From contig DBXT01000005.1 in the NCBI GenBank assembly GCA_002309615.1, positions 1 through 53,794 of the forward strand: a stretch of DNA of 53,794 bases, in the 5' to 3' direction. Made by a program: the position numbers and the translations under genes. Numbering within the stretch: the stretch's first letter is position 1; each line of letters starts with the position of its first letter. Origin of the DNA: Bacteroidales bacterium UBA1205 (GTDB lineage Bacteria > Bacteroidota > Bacteroidia > Bacteroidales > WCHB1-69). Positions 25,918 through 35,324 of this stretch are shown one piece after another. Below the pieces are notes generated by a model that was not told where the DNA came from, did not search any database, and saw only the letters and a list, made by a program, of their open reading frames with translations.

Positions 25918-28900
25918 ATGAGTATCTACAAAACATTGCTTATGAGATATATCAGCATAATACGAACAGTCATCGCATTGTTTGCTATATTTTTGCTTAC
26001 ATATAATTTATCTGCACAAGTATATCATTTACCCAATGGTAATTTTGAGTCATGGAGTAATAATATTCCTACAGGTTGGAATACTTTTAACAGTGCTACC
26101 GGAACCTATGCCAGTTTTGCCTCTTCCAACCATCACAGCCAAGAAACAGGACACTCAGGCAATTATTGTGTAAAAATATATTCCACTTCCATCTTGGGTG
26201 TGGTCGCCAACGGGAATATGACTACCGGCCGCATCAATGCAGGGGCTATGAGTGCCGCCAGCAGTTCCAACTACAATTTTAGCGATCGTTCCAATTCTTA
26301 TGCACAAGTATTCAACGGAACGCCAGATTCTATGTATGTATGGACCAAAATGACAGCCGCCAGTGCATCAACACAGGCTACTGTGCGTGCCTATATACAT
26401 GGCAATACCAACTTTATAGATCCTAACGATTGTAGCACACCCAGCCTCTACAAAGGCAAAGCCGCGGTTATTTTTACTCCGCACAGCACTTGGACACAGC
26501 AAAAAACGGCATTTGTATATGATGGCAGTTCAAGTGTAAATTATATACTCATCACCATGACCACCAACATTACCCCTGGCAGTGGTGCGGCCAATGATGC
26601 TATATATGTGGATGACTTGGAATTTATCTATAGTGCATGGCTCACCGACATCAAAGCCAATGGTGTCACCTTGCCCGGCTTCCAAAAAGATGTTTTTGAC
26701 TACTATGTGGAATATCCGCGAGGAACCAACCCTGCCACGGCATTGCCGACCATCACCTATACAAAAGAAGTAAGTGATGCCAATGTGGTGGTAACCACTA
26801 ATTACACCACGCAGGGTTCTATTGACGGTGCTACACGGATAATCACTTCCACCGCCGAAGACGGCACCACTAAGAAAATATATCGCATACATTATAACAT
26901 AGCTAAATCTTCCGATAAAGATTTAAGTAGTTTTGCTTGGGTTTTAGGCAACGATACTACTGTTGTTGCCACCGGTACAGCTTCCGATATTTATATCAGT
27001 TTACCGGCAGGAACCACCACGGCACCTTCTGTCATCAATTGTATCACAGCCGATACCGGAGCCCGTTCCACGGTTAATCAAGCGGTATCTCCTAACGGCA
27101 ACGCTGTTATTTGTGTTACCGCCGAAGACGGCACCACTAAAAACTATACCATACATTTTTCGGTAACACTATCCGATAATGCCGATTTAGCATCTTTGAG
27201 TTATAACGGAATACCTGTTCCTAATTTTCATGCCGATACATTGAATTATTATATCACCTTGCCCTCCGGAACGCAATTGGTGCCTTATGTATCTGCCACT
27301 ACAGCATGGCAAGGGCTTAACCCGTCTATCACATCTGCCGCCGCTCTGCCGGGAACCACCGTTGTCACCGTTACCGCCGAAGACGGTATCACCACCAAAA
27401 CCTATTATTTACATTTTACGGTAGCCATATCCGTAAATGCAGATTTGTCGTGGATACGTTACAACAATATCTCCGTTAAAAATTTTCATGCCGATACATG
27501 TAATTATACAGTAGAATTGCCTTATGGCAGTACTCAAGCCATAGTTACGGCGGCAGCAGCGGAAAGCACATCATCCGTACAAATAACGCAAGCCGCCCAA
27601 ATTCCGGGCACTGCCGTCATATATGTTACCGCCGAAGATACCTCCGTGCACAAAACATATACCGTCAATTTTGTAATAGGGAGAAATAACAATGCCAATT
27701 TATCGTCATTGTCTTACATATTGGGCAATGACACCTTTTCCATAGGCAATTTTAATAATTTGATTACCACTTATCGAATAGCATTGCCTGAGGGTACGGT
27801 AATAGCTCCTGTAGTGATAGCCGCCGCGGAAGATAGTAATGCTACCGTACAAATAACACAGGCCCTTTCGGCTAACGATTCGGCAGTGGTATTCGTTACC
27901 GCCGAAAACCAAAGCACCGTACTTAACTTTACGCTTTATTTTACAGTAACGCTTTCTACAAACGCTAATTTGGATTCTTTGTGGATTAACGATATTCCTT
28001 TAGCCGAATTTTCTCCGCTCACATATACTTACAATATAGCTTTGGATACCTTGCTGATGCCCAAAGCGGAAGCTCATTGTGCCCACGCCAAAGCACAATA
28101 TTCCATAGTATATCCGCAATCCATACCCGGACAAATACAAATAATTGTTACCGCTGAAGATACCACTGTTAAAAAAATATATAAAATCAATCTTACCATT
28201 TCCGCTTCCAACAATCCTAATTTGGTGGATTTAGGCTATACCATCAATGGTAATGATTATTATTTGCCCAATTTCCATCCCGATACCACTATATACTATG
28301 TTACCTTGCCCTCGCAAACCATAGATATACCTACTATAATATACCAGGTAGCAGACATGGGTGCATCGGTGAAAGTAACCCAACCCTCTTCTCCTAATGG
28401 GGTGGGAATAGTTATGGTTATGGCAGCCGATTCGGTAACATTCAAAATATATCAGGTATATTTCCATGTGGAAATTTCAAGCAATGCCGATTTAGCAACG
28501 TTAAGCTACAATGGAAATCCTATTCTTGCTTTCCATCCCGATACCTTACATTATTATATCACACTTCCTTATACGGCCGTGCGTGCCGACAGTGTATCGG
28601 CAACAGCGTATTCCGATGCGGCAAGTGTGTATATCCAACAGGCGCAAAGTTACAACGATTCCGCTATGGTGATGGTGGTAGCGGAAGATAATATTTCACA
28701 AAAAACATACACCATACATTTCAACAGGGAATTATCACCTATAGCCACTTTAAGTTCTTTAGGCTACACATTGAATTATGCCGATTCGGCTGTATCCGCA
28801 TTCCAAAGCGATTGGTACGATTATACTGTAATTATAGCCGAAGAAGAAACACATATTCCTATATTATACTACCAATTGAGCGATAACAGAAGCAGGGCGT

Positions 28901-30564
28901 ATATGCTCCGTACTCCGGTAACCGTTAACGATACGGCAAAAATAGTGGTGGTAGCCGAAAACGGTATGGATTCCAATATCTATACCATTGCTTTTTACTA
29001 TACCCCGTCGTCCAATACCTATTTGGATTCCATTATAATTAACGGTGTGGCATTGGCTTCATTCAATAAAGATACTTTGAGTTATAATGTTATATTACCA
29101 TGGGGTACCGCAATATTTCCTGTTGTAAATGCACATGCAGAATTTAATGCCGCTCAAGTGCAAATTACTGCAGCAGCCACTATTTTCGGCACAACGCAAA
29201 TCAGAGTAGTGGCCGAAAACGGCATTAATCAAAGAATTTATAATATTCATTTTCAAGAAGGTTCAAATGCCGATTTGGCAAGTTTGTCGTACACTTTAGG
29301 CAATCTTACGGATAGCGTTACCGACTTTTCTTCACAAGACAGCCTGTTTTACGTGATGCTGCCTATAGGTAATCAATTGGTGCCTTCTTTGAACTATACG
29401 CTTGTGGATGCACGTTCAACGGTAACTGTAAAAAATGCCGCTTCCGCTAACGATACGGCGGTAATTACCGTCACCGGCTGGGACAATCTCTCTTTGCGAC
29501 ATTATTATGTAATATTCAAAGTGGAATTATCTACCGAGGCACGGCTTACCGATTTGATGATAGACAATGTTACCCTTGCCGGTTTCCACCCCGATACTTT
29601 ACATTATGCGGTAGAATACCCGTACGGATATCAGCAATTGCCTGTAATATCAGCAGTTGCCTCCCAACCGGATGCAGCCATAGTGTATCAGCAAATAACG
29701 CAATATCCGGGCGATGCTTTGGTGACAGTGTATGCCGGTGATACAACCATTAGCACCACCTATAGCATTCATTTTAGTGTGGAAGCCGGAGATAACAATT
29801 ATTTAGATACCATTATTTGCAGCGACTATCCTATTGCCGATTTTGATAAGTACATTAATCATTATCATATAACGCTTGAATATGGTTCTACCCAAGTGCC
29901 GGAGATATCCGCCATTGCCGAAGATAGTCGTAGTCAAGTGAACATATTGCCGGCAAATACCATCAACGATACAACATTTATAGAGGTGATAGCTGTTAAT
30001 AGTGATACAAATATTTATTCTATAAGCTTTTCCGTAGCGCTTTGTCCGGATGCCACATTGGCTTCCATCACCATAGACGGACATCCTTTGGAAAAATTTT
30101 CAAGCAGCACCCGCAATTATAAATATCCGGTATCACCCTCTTTCATGGGCATACCTTCGGTAACGGCGGTTACTACCGATAACGATGCCACCTATATAGT
30201 AATAGACGCCGACAGCATTCCCGGACAAACGAGAATAGAAGTTACCGCTGCCGACGGAATCAACACCATGACTTATAGAATTAATTTTTATATCAGTGAA
30301 ACTGAAAATATCAATGAACGGGCAGATGCCGATATTGTTCTCTTTCCCAATCCTGCACAAGAAATCATTAACATTCAAATAAATAATAATCTTATCAACA
30401 CTTGCTTCATGCTGTACAATATGCAAGGTGAATTGATAATTAAGCGTACTTTGACCGATATAAACAATGTTATTGATATCGGTTATTTGCCGAAAGCGAG
30501 CTATTATTATCAGTTAATTCATCGTCAGCGTATTGTAAAAGCGGGCAAGGTTATCAAAAACTAA
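25918..30564 (+). CDS. giant T9SS surface protein: PCMD domain plus 14 cadherin-like domains
   Basis: 1548 residues from ATG 25918 (ATG 25942 also possible). A signal peptide ends near NLSAQ. Next comes a domain of about 210 residues starting PNGNFESWSNNIPTGW and ending AIYVDDLEFIYS, matching the PCMD (putative carbohydrate metabolism) family. Then follow 14 tandem repeats of about 87 residues (26632-30300), each with a pattern like NADLASLSYNG, F-HPDT-NYYITLP and VTAEDG-KTYTIHF, as in the cadherin-like beta-sandwich family PF12733. The C-terminus (VLFPNPAQEIINIQ, ending VKAGKVIKN) is a type A T9SS sorting domain. It probably makes a long surface stalk with an N-terminal ligand-binding head. 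First gene of a three-gene operon, five bases before the TonB receptor. Confidence 0.85.
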   Translation: MSIYKTLLMRYISIIRTVIALFAIFLLTYNLSAQVYHLPNGNFESWSNNIPTGWNTFNSATGTYASFASSNHHSQETGHSGNYCVKIYSTSILGVVANGNMTTGRINAGAMSAASSSNYNFSDRSNSYAQVFNGTPDSMYVWTKMTAASASTQATVRAYIHGNTNFIDPNDCSTPSLYKGKAAVIFTPHSTWTQQKTAFVYDGSSSVNYILITMTTNITPGSGAANDAIYVDDLEFIYSAWLTDIKANGVTLPGFQKDVFDYYVEYPRGTNPATALPTITYTKEVSDANVVVTTNYTTQGSIDGATRIITSTAEDGTTKKIYRIHYNIAKSSDKDLSSFAWVLGNDTTVVATGTASDIYISLPAGTTTAPSVINCITADTGARSTVNQAVSPNGNAVICVTAEDGTTKNYTIHFSVTLSDNADLASLSYNGIPVPNFHADTLNYYITLPSGTQLVPYVSATTAWQGLNPSITSAAALPGTTVVTVTAEDGITTKTYYLHFTVAISVNADLSWIRYNNISVKNFHADTCNYTVELPYGSTQAIVTAAAAESTSSVQITQAAQIPGTAVIYVTAEDTSVHKTYTVNFVIGRNNNANLSSLSYILGNDTFSIGNFNNLITTYRIALPEGTVIAPVVIAAAEDSNATVQITQALSANDSAVVFVTAENQSTVLNFTLYFTVTLSTNANLDSLWINDIPLAEFSPLTYTYNIALDTLLMPKAEAHCAHAKAQYSIVYPQSIPGQIQIIVTAEDTTVKKIYKINLTISASNNPNLVDLGYTINGNDYYLPNFHPDTTIYYVTLPSQTIDIPTIIYQVADMGASVKVTQPSSPNGVGIVMVMAADSVTFKIYQVYFHVEISSNADLATLSYNGNPILAFHPDTLHYYITLPYTAVRADSVSATAYSDAASVYIQQAQSYNDSAMVMVVAEDNISQKTYTIHFNRELSPIATLSSLGYTLNYADSAVSAFQSDWYDYTVIIAEEETHIPILYYQLSDNRSRAYMLRTPVTVNDTAKIVVVAENGMDSNIYTIAFYYTPSSNTYLDSIIINGVALASFNKDTLSYNVILPWGTAIFPVVNAHAEFNAAQVQITAAATIFGTTQIRVVAENGINQRIYNIHFQEGSNADLASLSYTLGNLTDSVTDFSSQDSLFYVMLPIGNQLVPSLNYTLVDARSTVTVKNAASANDTAVITVTGWDNLSLRHYYVIFKVELSTEARLTDLMIDNVTLAGFHPDTLHYAVEYPYGYQQLPVISAVASQPDAAIVYQQITQYPGDALVTVYAGDTTISTTYSIHFSVEAGDNNYLDTIICSDYPIADFDKYINHYHITLEYGSTQVPEISAIAEDSRSQVNILPANTINDTTFIEVIAVNSDTNIYSISFSVALCPDATLASITIDGHPLEKFSSSTRNYKYPVSPSFMGIPSVTAVTTDNDATYIVIDADSIPGQTRIEVTAADGINTMTYRINFYISETENINERADADIVLFPNPAQEIINIQINNNLINTCFMLYNMQGELIIKRTLTDINNVIDIGYLPKASYYYQLIHRQRIVKAGKVIKN
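26632..30300 (+). repeat. 14 tandem cadherin-like coding repeats
   Basis: The repeats average 87 codons. Two sub-types can be told apart: a short form (SYNGxxxxxFHPDTLxY) and a longer form with an inserted LGN-D or similar (SYxLGNDT...). From repeat 4 to repeat 12 they strictly alternate. Some DNA identity remains; for example the bases at 26851-26873 are identical to those at 27118-27140. Confidence 0.8.
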
Positions 30565-30569
30565 AACGC

Positions 30570-33173
30570 ATGAATTCTCGTTTTTTGCATATTATAAAAA
30601 TTTGTTTCATTCTCATTCTTTTATTCGGGCAAATATGTTTTGTCACGGGTCAGACGTATACGTTAAAAGGAAGGGTGGTGGATTCCCAGACAAAAGAAGG
30701 TTTGTGGGGTGCACATGTTATTCCGTTGGATAAGGCAAATTCTACGGGTGATGTATGTGATGAAGACGGGTATTATACCGTCACTCTCAAAAGTCAGGAA
30801 TGTGATGTGCGTTTTCAGTATGTAGGTTATGAGCCTATAGTAAAAACCATTTCCTTTAAAAATACGAGCACCATTGTTTTGGATATAGAGATGAATGAGG
30901 CAGCCATCAAAAAAGAAGGGGTGGTGATTGCTGCTAACCGTTATGAGATAAAAAAAGACGAATCGGTGTCTTCTATAGAATATGTAGGTTCAAAATATAT
31001 ACAAGACAACAATATAACCTCTTTGGATAACGCTTTTGACAAGGTAGGCGGCTTAGTGGTGGTGGACAACGAGCCCCAAATGAGAGGCGGTAGTGGTTTC
31101 AGCTCGGGAATGGGCAGCAGGGTGATGATTATGATGGATGAAATGCCCGTGATGCGTGTAGATGCAGGCCGGCCGGCATGGAATCTTATCCCCATGGAAA
31201 ACATAGAGCAGATAGAAGTGTTGAAGGGGGCTGCTTCCGTGTTATACGGCTCTTCTGCCATAACCGGTGCCATTAATGTGCGTACCGCATATGCCAAAGG
31301 TAAACCTCAAACCAAATTGTCGTTCTATACGGGTATGTATTCCCGCCCCAAAGTGGATTACAGGTGCAGTTGGGAAAAAGGCACCATACCCCTTACAGGA
31401 GGAGTAAGTATATCTCATGCCCGTAAAATAAAAAAATTCGATTTGGTATTCAGTGCCGAATATGCTCACGATGACGGATATGTCAACTACTGCCCGAATG
31501 ATAGTGCCGCTGCTTTAAAATCAGCGGAATACAAGGAATGGATGAGCAAGGAGTCTTCTTTTAAATTCGGCTCCGAAGATTACGAAAAATTGGTAAAAGA
31601 AAAACGGGTGCGTTTCAATGCGGGAACACGCTACGTGGCAAACGAAAATTGTAATTTCGGCATCAATTTTAATTTCATGTATTCTCAAAATACCATGACA
31701 CACTTTTGGCTCAATGCCGACAACGGCATGTATAATGTATATCCGGGATCGGTCACCCAAACAAAAGACCTTATGTTTTTTGTAGATCCGTTTTTCCAGT
31801 ATTATGCCAAAAACAACCAAACCCACTCCGTCAAATCCCGTATCATGTATAGCAACAATGATGCTACCAACAATCAGGACAGCCGTTCGGAAATGTACTA
31901 TTTGGAATACCAATATGCCAAAATATTTAAAAAAGCAGGAGATTTGCAAATGTTTGTCGGTGCTGTCGGACAATTTGCCCGTTCCCAAGGAAATGTGTTT
32001 TCGGGAATCAGCATATTGGACACAGGACAAGCCATAAAGCCGAAATATTCCGGCAACGGAGCCGTTTATGTGCAGTTGGAAAAGAAATTCTTAAAAAAGA
32101 AAAATCTCACTTTGCTCGGCGGCGGACGTTATGAATACTATCAAATATTTGAAGAATTCGGACATTTTTTAAGCGATTCCGCTTCGGGCAACTATGTAGA
32201 AGCCAAACCTGTTTTTAGAGTGGGTGTTAACTATAATATAGTTCGCTCATATACTTTCTTCCGTGCCTCTTTCGGTCAGGGTTATCGTTTCCCGAGCATA
32301 GGGGAACGGTATTTGACCACCAAAGTGGGTATCTACGGATTTTATCCCAATCCCGATTTATTATCCGAAACAAGTTGGAATGTGGAATTAGGCATACAGC
32401 AAATGTTTAAGCTATTGGATTTCCAAGGATATGTAGACGTGGCTTGGTATTATCAAAAATACAATAACTATGTGGAGTTTTTCTTAGGTCCTTGGCTTAC
32501 TCCCGAACAAGAGCCCAAGCCTTTTTATCGTTACGGATTTAAATTTTTCAATACGGGGCAAGCCCGTATCATGGGCGTAGATGCCAACCTTGCAGGAGAA
32601 GGAAAAATAGGGAAGAAAATCAAATATACTCTTTATGTGGCTTATTCTTATACCAATCCCAAAGTAAAAGATACCACAATGATATTTACCTCCACTGCCA
32701 CCAATGACTATAATTATCTCAATACCTCAAGCGATATTACGGGTTGTATAATGAAATATAGAATAGAACATTTGTTCAAAGGAGATATAGATTTTAAATT
32801 CTTTGACCTGTTTTCTATCGGGGCCACGGCACAATTTTATAGTTTGATGAAAAATGTGGATAACTTTTTCTATGCTCTTGACCGTTACTACGAAAATGCC
32901 AGCAGACCCGTTCGTACCAGTCGTTCTATTTTCCCGTTTGACGGTTTGGAAGATTATCGTCTGGCTCACCAAAAAGGCACATGGGTGTTTGGCTTGAGAG
33001 GCAGTGTGGAATTGTGGAATATAAAACTGTCTTTAATAGTCAGCAATTTGTTCAACAAAGAATATTCATTGCGACCCATGAGTCCGGAAGCCCCCAGACT
33101 AACTACTATACAATTGTCTTACAAGTTCACCGAAGGCGAACCTGCTTTTCCTAAACGTAAACAAAAACAATAA
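30570..33173 (+). CDS. TonB-dependent outer membrane receptor
   Basis: 867 residues. A signal peptide (about 1-27) is followed by a carboxypeptidase-regulatory-like beta domain (about 29-110, TYTLKGRVVDSQTKEG). The plug domain is about 125-240 with MRGGSGFSSGMGSRVMIMMD and IEQIEVLKGAASVLYGSSAI. The rest is a 22-strand barrel. There is no N-terminal STN signalling domain and no SusD gene beside it, and the length is below SusC, so it is not a classic Sus pair. It ends LSYKF followed by a 14-residue polar tail, instead of stopping at the barrel's terminal aromatic residue. Flanking genes encode two PCMD surface proteins. The substrate is unknown; iron, heme or a glycan are all possible. Confidence 0.9.
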   Translation: MNSRFLHIIKICFILILLFGQICFVTGQTYTLKGRVVDSQTKEGLWGAHVIPLDKANSTGDVCDEDGYYTVTLKSQECDVRFQYVGYEPIVKTISFKNTSTIVLDIEMNEAAIKKEGVVIAANRYEIKKDESVSSIEYVGSKYIQDNNITSLDNAFDKVGGLVVVDNEPQMRGGSGFSSGMGSRVMIMMDEMPVMRVDAGRPAWNLIPMENIEQIEVLKGAASVLYGSSAITGAINVRTAYAKGKPQTKLSFYTGMYSRPKVDYRCSWEKGTIPLTGGVSISHARKIKKFDLVFSAEYAHDDGYVNYCPNDSAAALKSAEYKEWMSKESSFKFGSEDYEKLVKEKRVRFNAGTRYVANENCNFGINFNFMYSQNTMTHFWLNADNGMYNVYPGSVTQTKDLMFFVDPFFQYYAKNNQTHSVKSRIMYSNNDATNNQDSRSEMYYLEYQYAKIFKKAGDLQMFVGAVGQFARSQGNVFSGISILDTGQAIKPKYSGNGAVYVQLEKKFLKKKNLTLLGGGRYEYYQIFEEFGHFLSDSASGNYVEAKPVFRVGVNYNIVRSYTFFRASFGQGYRFPSIGERYLTTKVGIYGFYPNPDLLSETSWNVELGIQQMFKLLDFQGYVDVAWYYQKYNNYVEFFLGPWLTPEQEPKPFYRYGFKFFNTGQARIMGVDANLAGEGKIGKKIKYTLYVAYSYTNPKVKDTTMIFTSTATNDYNYLNTSSDITGCIMKYRIEHLFKGDIDFKFFDLFSIGATAQFYSLMKNVDNFFYALDRYYENASRPVRTSRSIFPFDGLEDYRLAHQKGTWVFGLRGSVELWNIKLSLIVSNLFNKEYSLRPMSPEAPRLTTIQLSYKFTEGEPAFPKRKQKQ

Positions 33174-33204
33174 ATAATATAAACTTAATTAACAATAAAA
33201 TCAA

Positions 33205-34176
33205 ATGAAAAAACTTAATTTAACACTATTAGCTCTCGTTACCATAGTAATGGTAAACGCCCAAAAACCGGTATTCCCCGATGGTGATTTTGAAAATTGC
33301 TGGGTTCAATACACAGTGCAAGAAGGTTCCAAAGCGGGACAAAAATATTGGGACTTTAAAGAAGAAAGTTTTATTTCTACTTTGAATCAATTATACGAAT
33401 TGGACGGTGCTCAAGGTATTGCTCCTCTTACCGCTTTCCGCGAAGAGGATGCTTATGAAGGAAATTATTCTCTCAAATTAGTATCCGATACCATGGTTTT
33501 CGGTAACCAAAGAATATTCCTGCCTGGTGCTGTAGGCACTCTTTTGATCGATTTTATAGGCATAGAATGTGCTTTAGGCACCCCTTTTAACGGCAAACCC
33601 GTATCTCTTTCGGGATATATGAAATATTTGCCTGTCAATGGAGATTCTGCTGCTATAGAAGTTGTATTGATGAGCAATGCTCACGGCGGTATTGTTGTGG
33701 GGTCAGGCAAACAAGTGTTCAATAGTGCTATCAATGCATATTCCGAATTCAGTGTAGATATTAATTACACCGGACAATATGAGCCCGACAGCATTATCGT
33801 GCTTGCTGCCGCAAGTGCCGATTACGATTTCACCAATATAGATTCTCTTATGAAGTGTAATGGACAAAAAGGCAGTACCCTTTATTTGGATAATCTTACT
33901 TTCAACTATGGAAACAATGTTAAAGAATGTTTGATGTCGGAAATAGATATGGTGGTAATGCCTAATCCCGCCGTTGACCAAATCAGCATCTCCATGAGTG
34001 AAGAAATAAAGGGTCAGGTAATGATATATGATATCAACGGTAAATGTGTTGCCAATACCGCTATAAACGGAAACCAAATGAATATAGACGCTTCCGCTTA
34101 TGCTGCCGGTACTTATATCGTGAATATTGTAAGCAATAATCAAGTGGTGGCAAGCAGCCGGTTTATCAAACAATAA
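33205..34176 (+). CDS. T9SS-exported PCMD-like surface protein
   Basis: 323 residues with a signal peptide (1-19, ending VNAQ). The body begins KPVFPDGDFENCW, has SLSGYMKYLPVNGDSAAIEVVLM in its centre and ends TLYLDNLTFNYG, the same layout as the PCMD head of the large protein two genes upstream. The last 75 residues (MVVMPNPAVDQISISM, ending SSRFIKQ) are a type A T9SS sorting domain. It is probably a cell-surface ligand-binding protein working with the TonB receptor encoded 31 bases upstream. Last gene of the operon, followed by a strong terminator. Confidence 0.8.
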   Translation: MKKLNLTLLALVTIVMVNAQKPVFPDGDFENCWVQYTVQEGSKAGQKYWDFKEESFISTLNQLYELDGAQGIAPLTAFREEDAYEGNYSLKLVSDTMVFGNQRIFLPGAVGTLLIDFIGIECALGTPFNGKPVSLSGYMKYLPVNGDSAAIEVVLMSNAHGGIVVGSGKQVFNSAINAYSEFSVDINYTGQYEPDSIIVLAAASADYDFTNIDSLMKCNGQKGSTLYLDNLTFNYGNNVKECLMSEIDMVVMPNPAVDQISISMSEEIKGQVMIYDINGKCVANTAINGNQMNIDASAYAAGTYIVNIVSNNQVVASSRFIKQ

Positions 34177-34206
34177 TCTCAAAAACAATCCGATTTTAAC
34201 CGGAGT

Positions 34207-34248
34207 AAAAAAGCTGAACTCTTTCTTGTGAGTTCAGCTTTTTTTTAA
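34207..34248 (+). terminator. intrinsic terminator of the surface operon
   Basis: A perfect 15-base stem (34207-34221 with 34230-34244), core GCTGAACTC / GAGTTCAGC, with an eight-base loop and a run of T. It ends the three-gene operon 30 bases after the last stop codon. Confidence 0.88.
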
Positions 34249-34326
34249 CAACGGCAAAATAACAGTCTGTTTTATGCACAAAATAGCTTGACTTGCATTC
34301 TTTTTTGGAAAGTCATAAAAAATTAC

Positions 34327-34334
34327 TATCTTTG
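34327..34334 (+). promoter_or_regulatory. -7 promoter element before the RHS fragment
   Basis: TATCTTTG followed by C. The first ATG (34339) is only four bases downstream, so a message from it would be leaderless; ATG 34360 in the same frame is the alternative. Confidence 0.5.
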
Positions 34335-34338
34335 CAAA

Positions 34339-35324
34339 ATGAAAACCACGTATTACAGCATGAGCGATAAAGGATTTTTTTATTACCACCCAACCACTTG
34401 TCCTCTACCATGTATGTAACAGATGCACAACAGTTTGTAGTACAAAGTTTCTTATATGCTCCATACGGAGAAATTATCTTAGAATACAATACCCATGCTA
34501 TGGGAGAAGCGTTTCCGAAATACTCCTTTAATGCTAAAGAGTTGGATGAGGAAACCGGCATGTACTACTTTGAGGCTCGGTATTATGCTCCGCCGATGTT
34601 TACGAGTAGAGACCCTCATTTTGAAAAGTACCCGAATTTCTCGCCTTACACGTATTGTTACAATAATCCACTTAAATACGTTGACCCTACAGGAAAGGAT
34701 GGAGAAATTACAATAGACGAGGAAAACAAAACTATTTTTGTACGTGCTAATTTCTATTATAATTCTTCACAACTTGAACAAAGTAAAAAATACAATATCA
34801 AGAATGGTTTTCAAGACGCATTGGATGCTTGGAGCAACGATATAAAAACAGCTCTTACAACAATGGGATTTGATGGATATACTGTTAATATTCAATTTGA
34901 ATGGAAAGAAGTTGACATTGGAAATGCAACAGGAGAAGATGCTATTAAAATCATACAATCGGCTGCTAATGCTGGTCCAATTGGAAATTCTATAGTACAT
35001 GATGAAATGGTTTCGGATGCTGCGATTGTATCTGGTAGCAAACATCTTTCCGCAAATATGATTAAAGCAGGTCATGATAAATACGTGTTTTTTGGTATTA
35101 ATGGAACTGCAACGCACGAGATTGGTCATTTTTTGGGTTTAAGAGATCGGTATAGTTCAAGTAATTCTGAACACGCACCTAATATTAAAGGAGATTTAAT
35201 GAGCAGTGATCTGTATCGAGATAATGCTGTAACACCATTTATTCGTGTAATGAATTACAATAATTTGACACCAGGTACAAGCAAAAGTGTTTTAATAAAT
35301 AAAAACAATAAGGAAGCAAAATGA
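34339..35324 (+). pseudogene. orphan RHS-core tail with metzincin-type protease tip, frameshifted near its start
   Basis: From ATG 34339 the frame reads MKTTYYSMSDKGFFYYHP, then shifts. The other frame continues NHLSSTMYVTDA and YAPYGE to the stop at 35324. RHS cores contain YYHPDHLGSS at this point, so one base is missing near 34391 (CCCAAC). After the join come the RHS core hallmarks YSFNAKELDEETGMYYFEARYY, SRDP and NNPLKYVDPTGK, read in pieces. The variable tip follows with HEIGHFLGLRD, a HExxHxxGxxD zinc site as in snapalysin-like metzincins, and a Met-turn candidate GDLMSSD. The long N-terminal RHS repeat region is absent. The part after the shift could still be translated from ATG 34410. 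It overlaps the next gene by four bases (ATGA), typical of toxin and immunity pairs. Confidence 0.75.

Noticed and set aside
26632..30300. Regular repeats that could suggest a CRISPR array or satellite
   Set aside because: The repeats are about 260 bases, diverged, continuously coding and fit cadherin-like domains.
30570..33173. SusC identity for the TonB receptor
   Set aside because: Too short for SusC, no SusD gene adjacent, and no STN domain; called a general TonB-dependent receptor.
34398..34400. TTG as start of the RHS fragment
   Set aside because: RHS-core sequence continues upstream across the frameshift into the other frame, so the TTG is an internal Leu codon.
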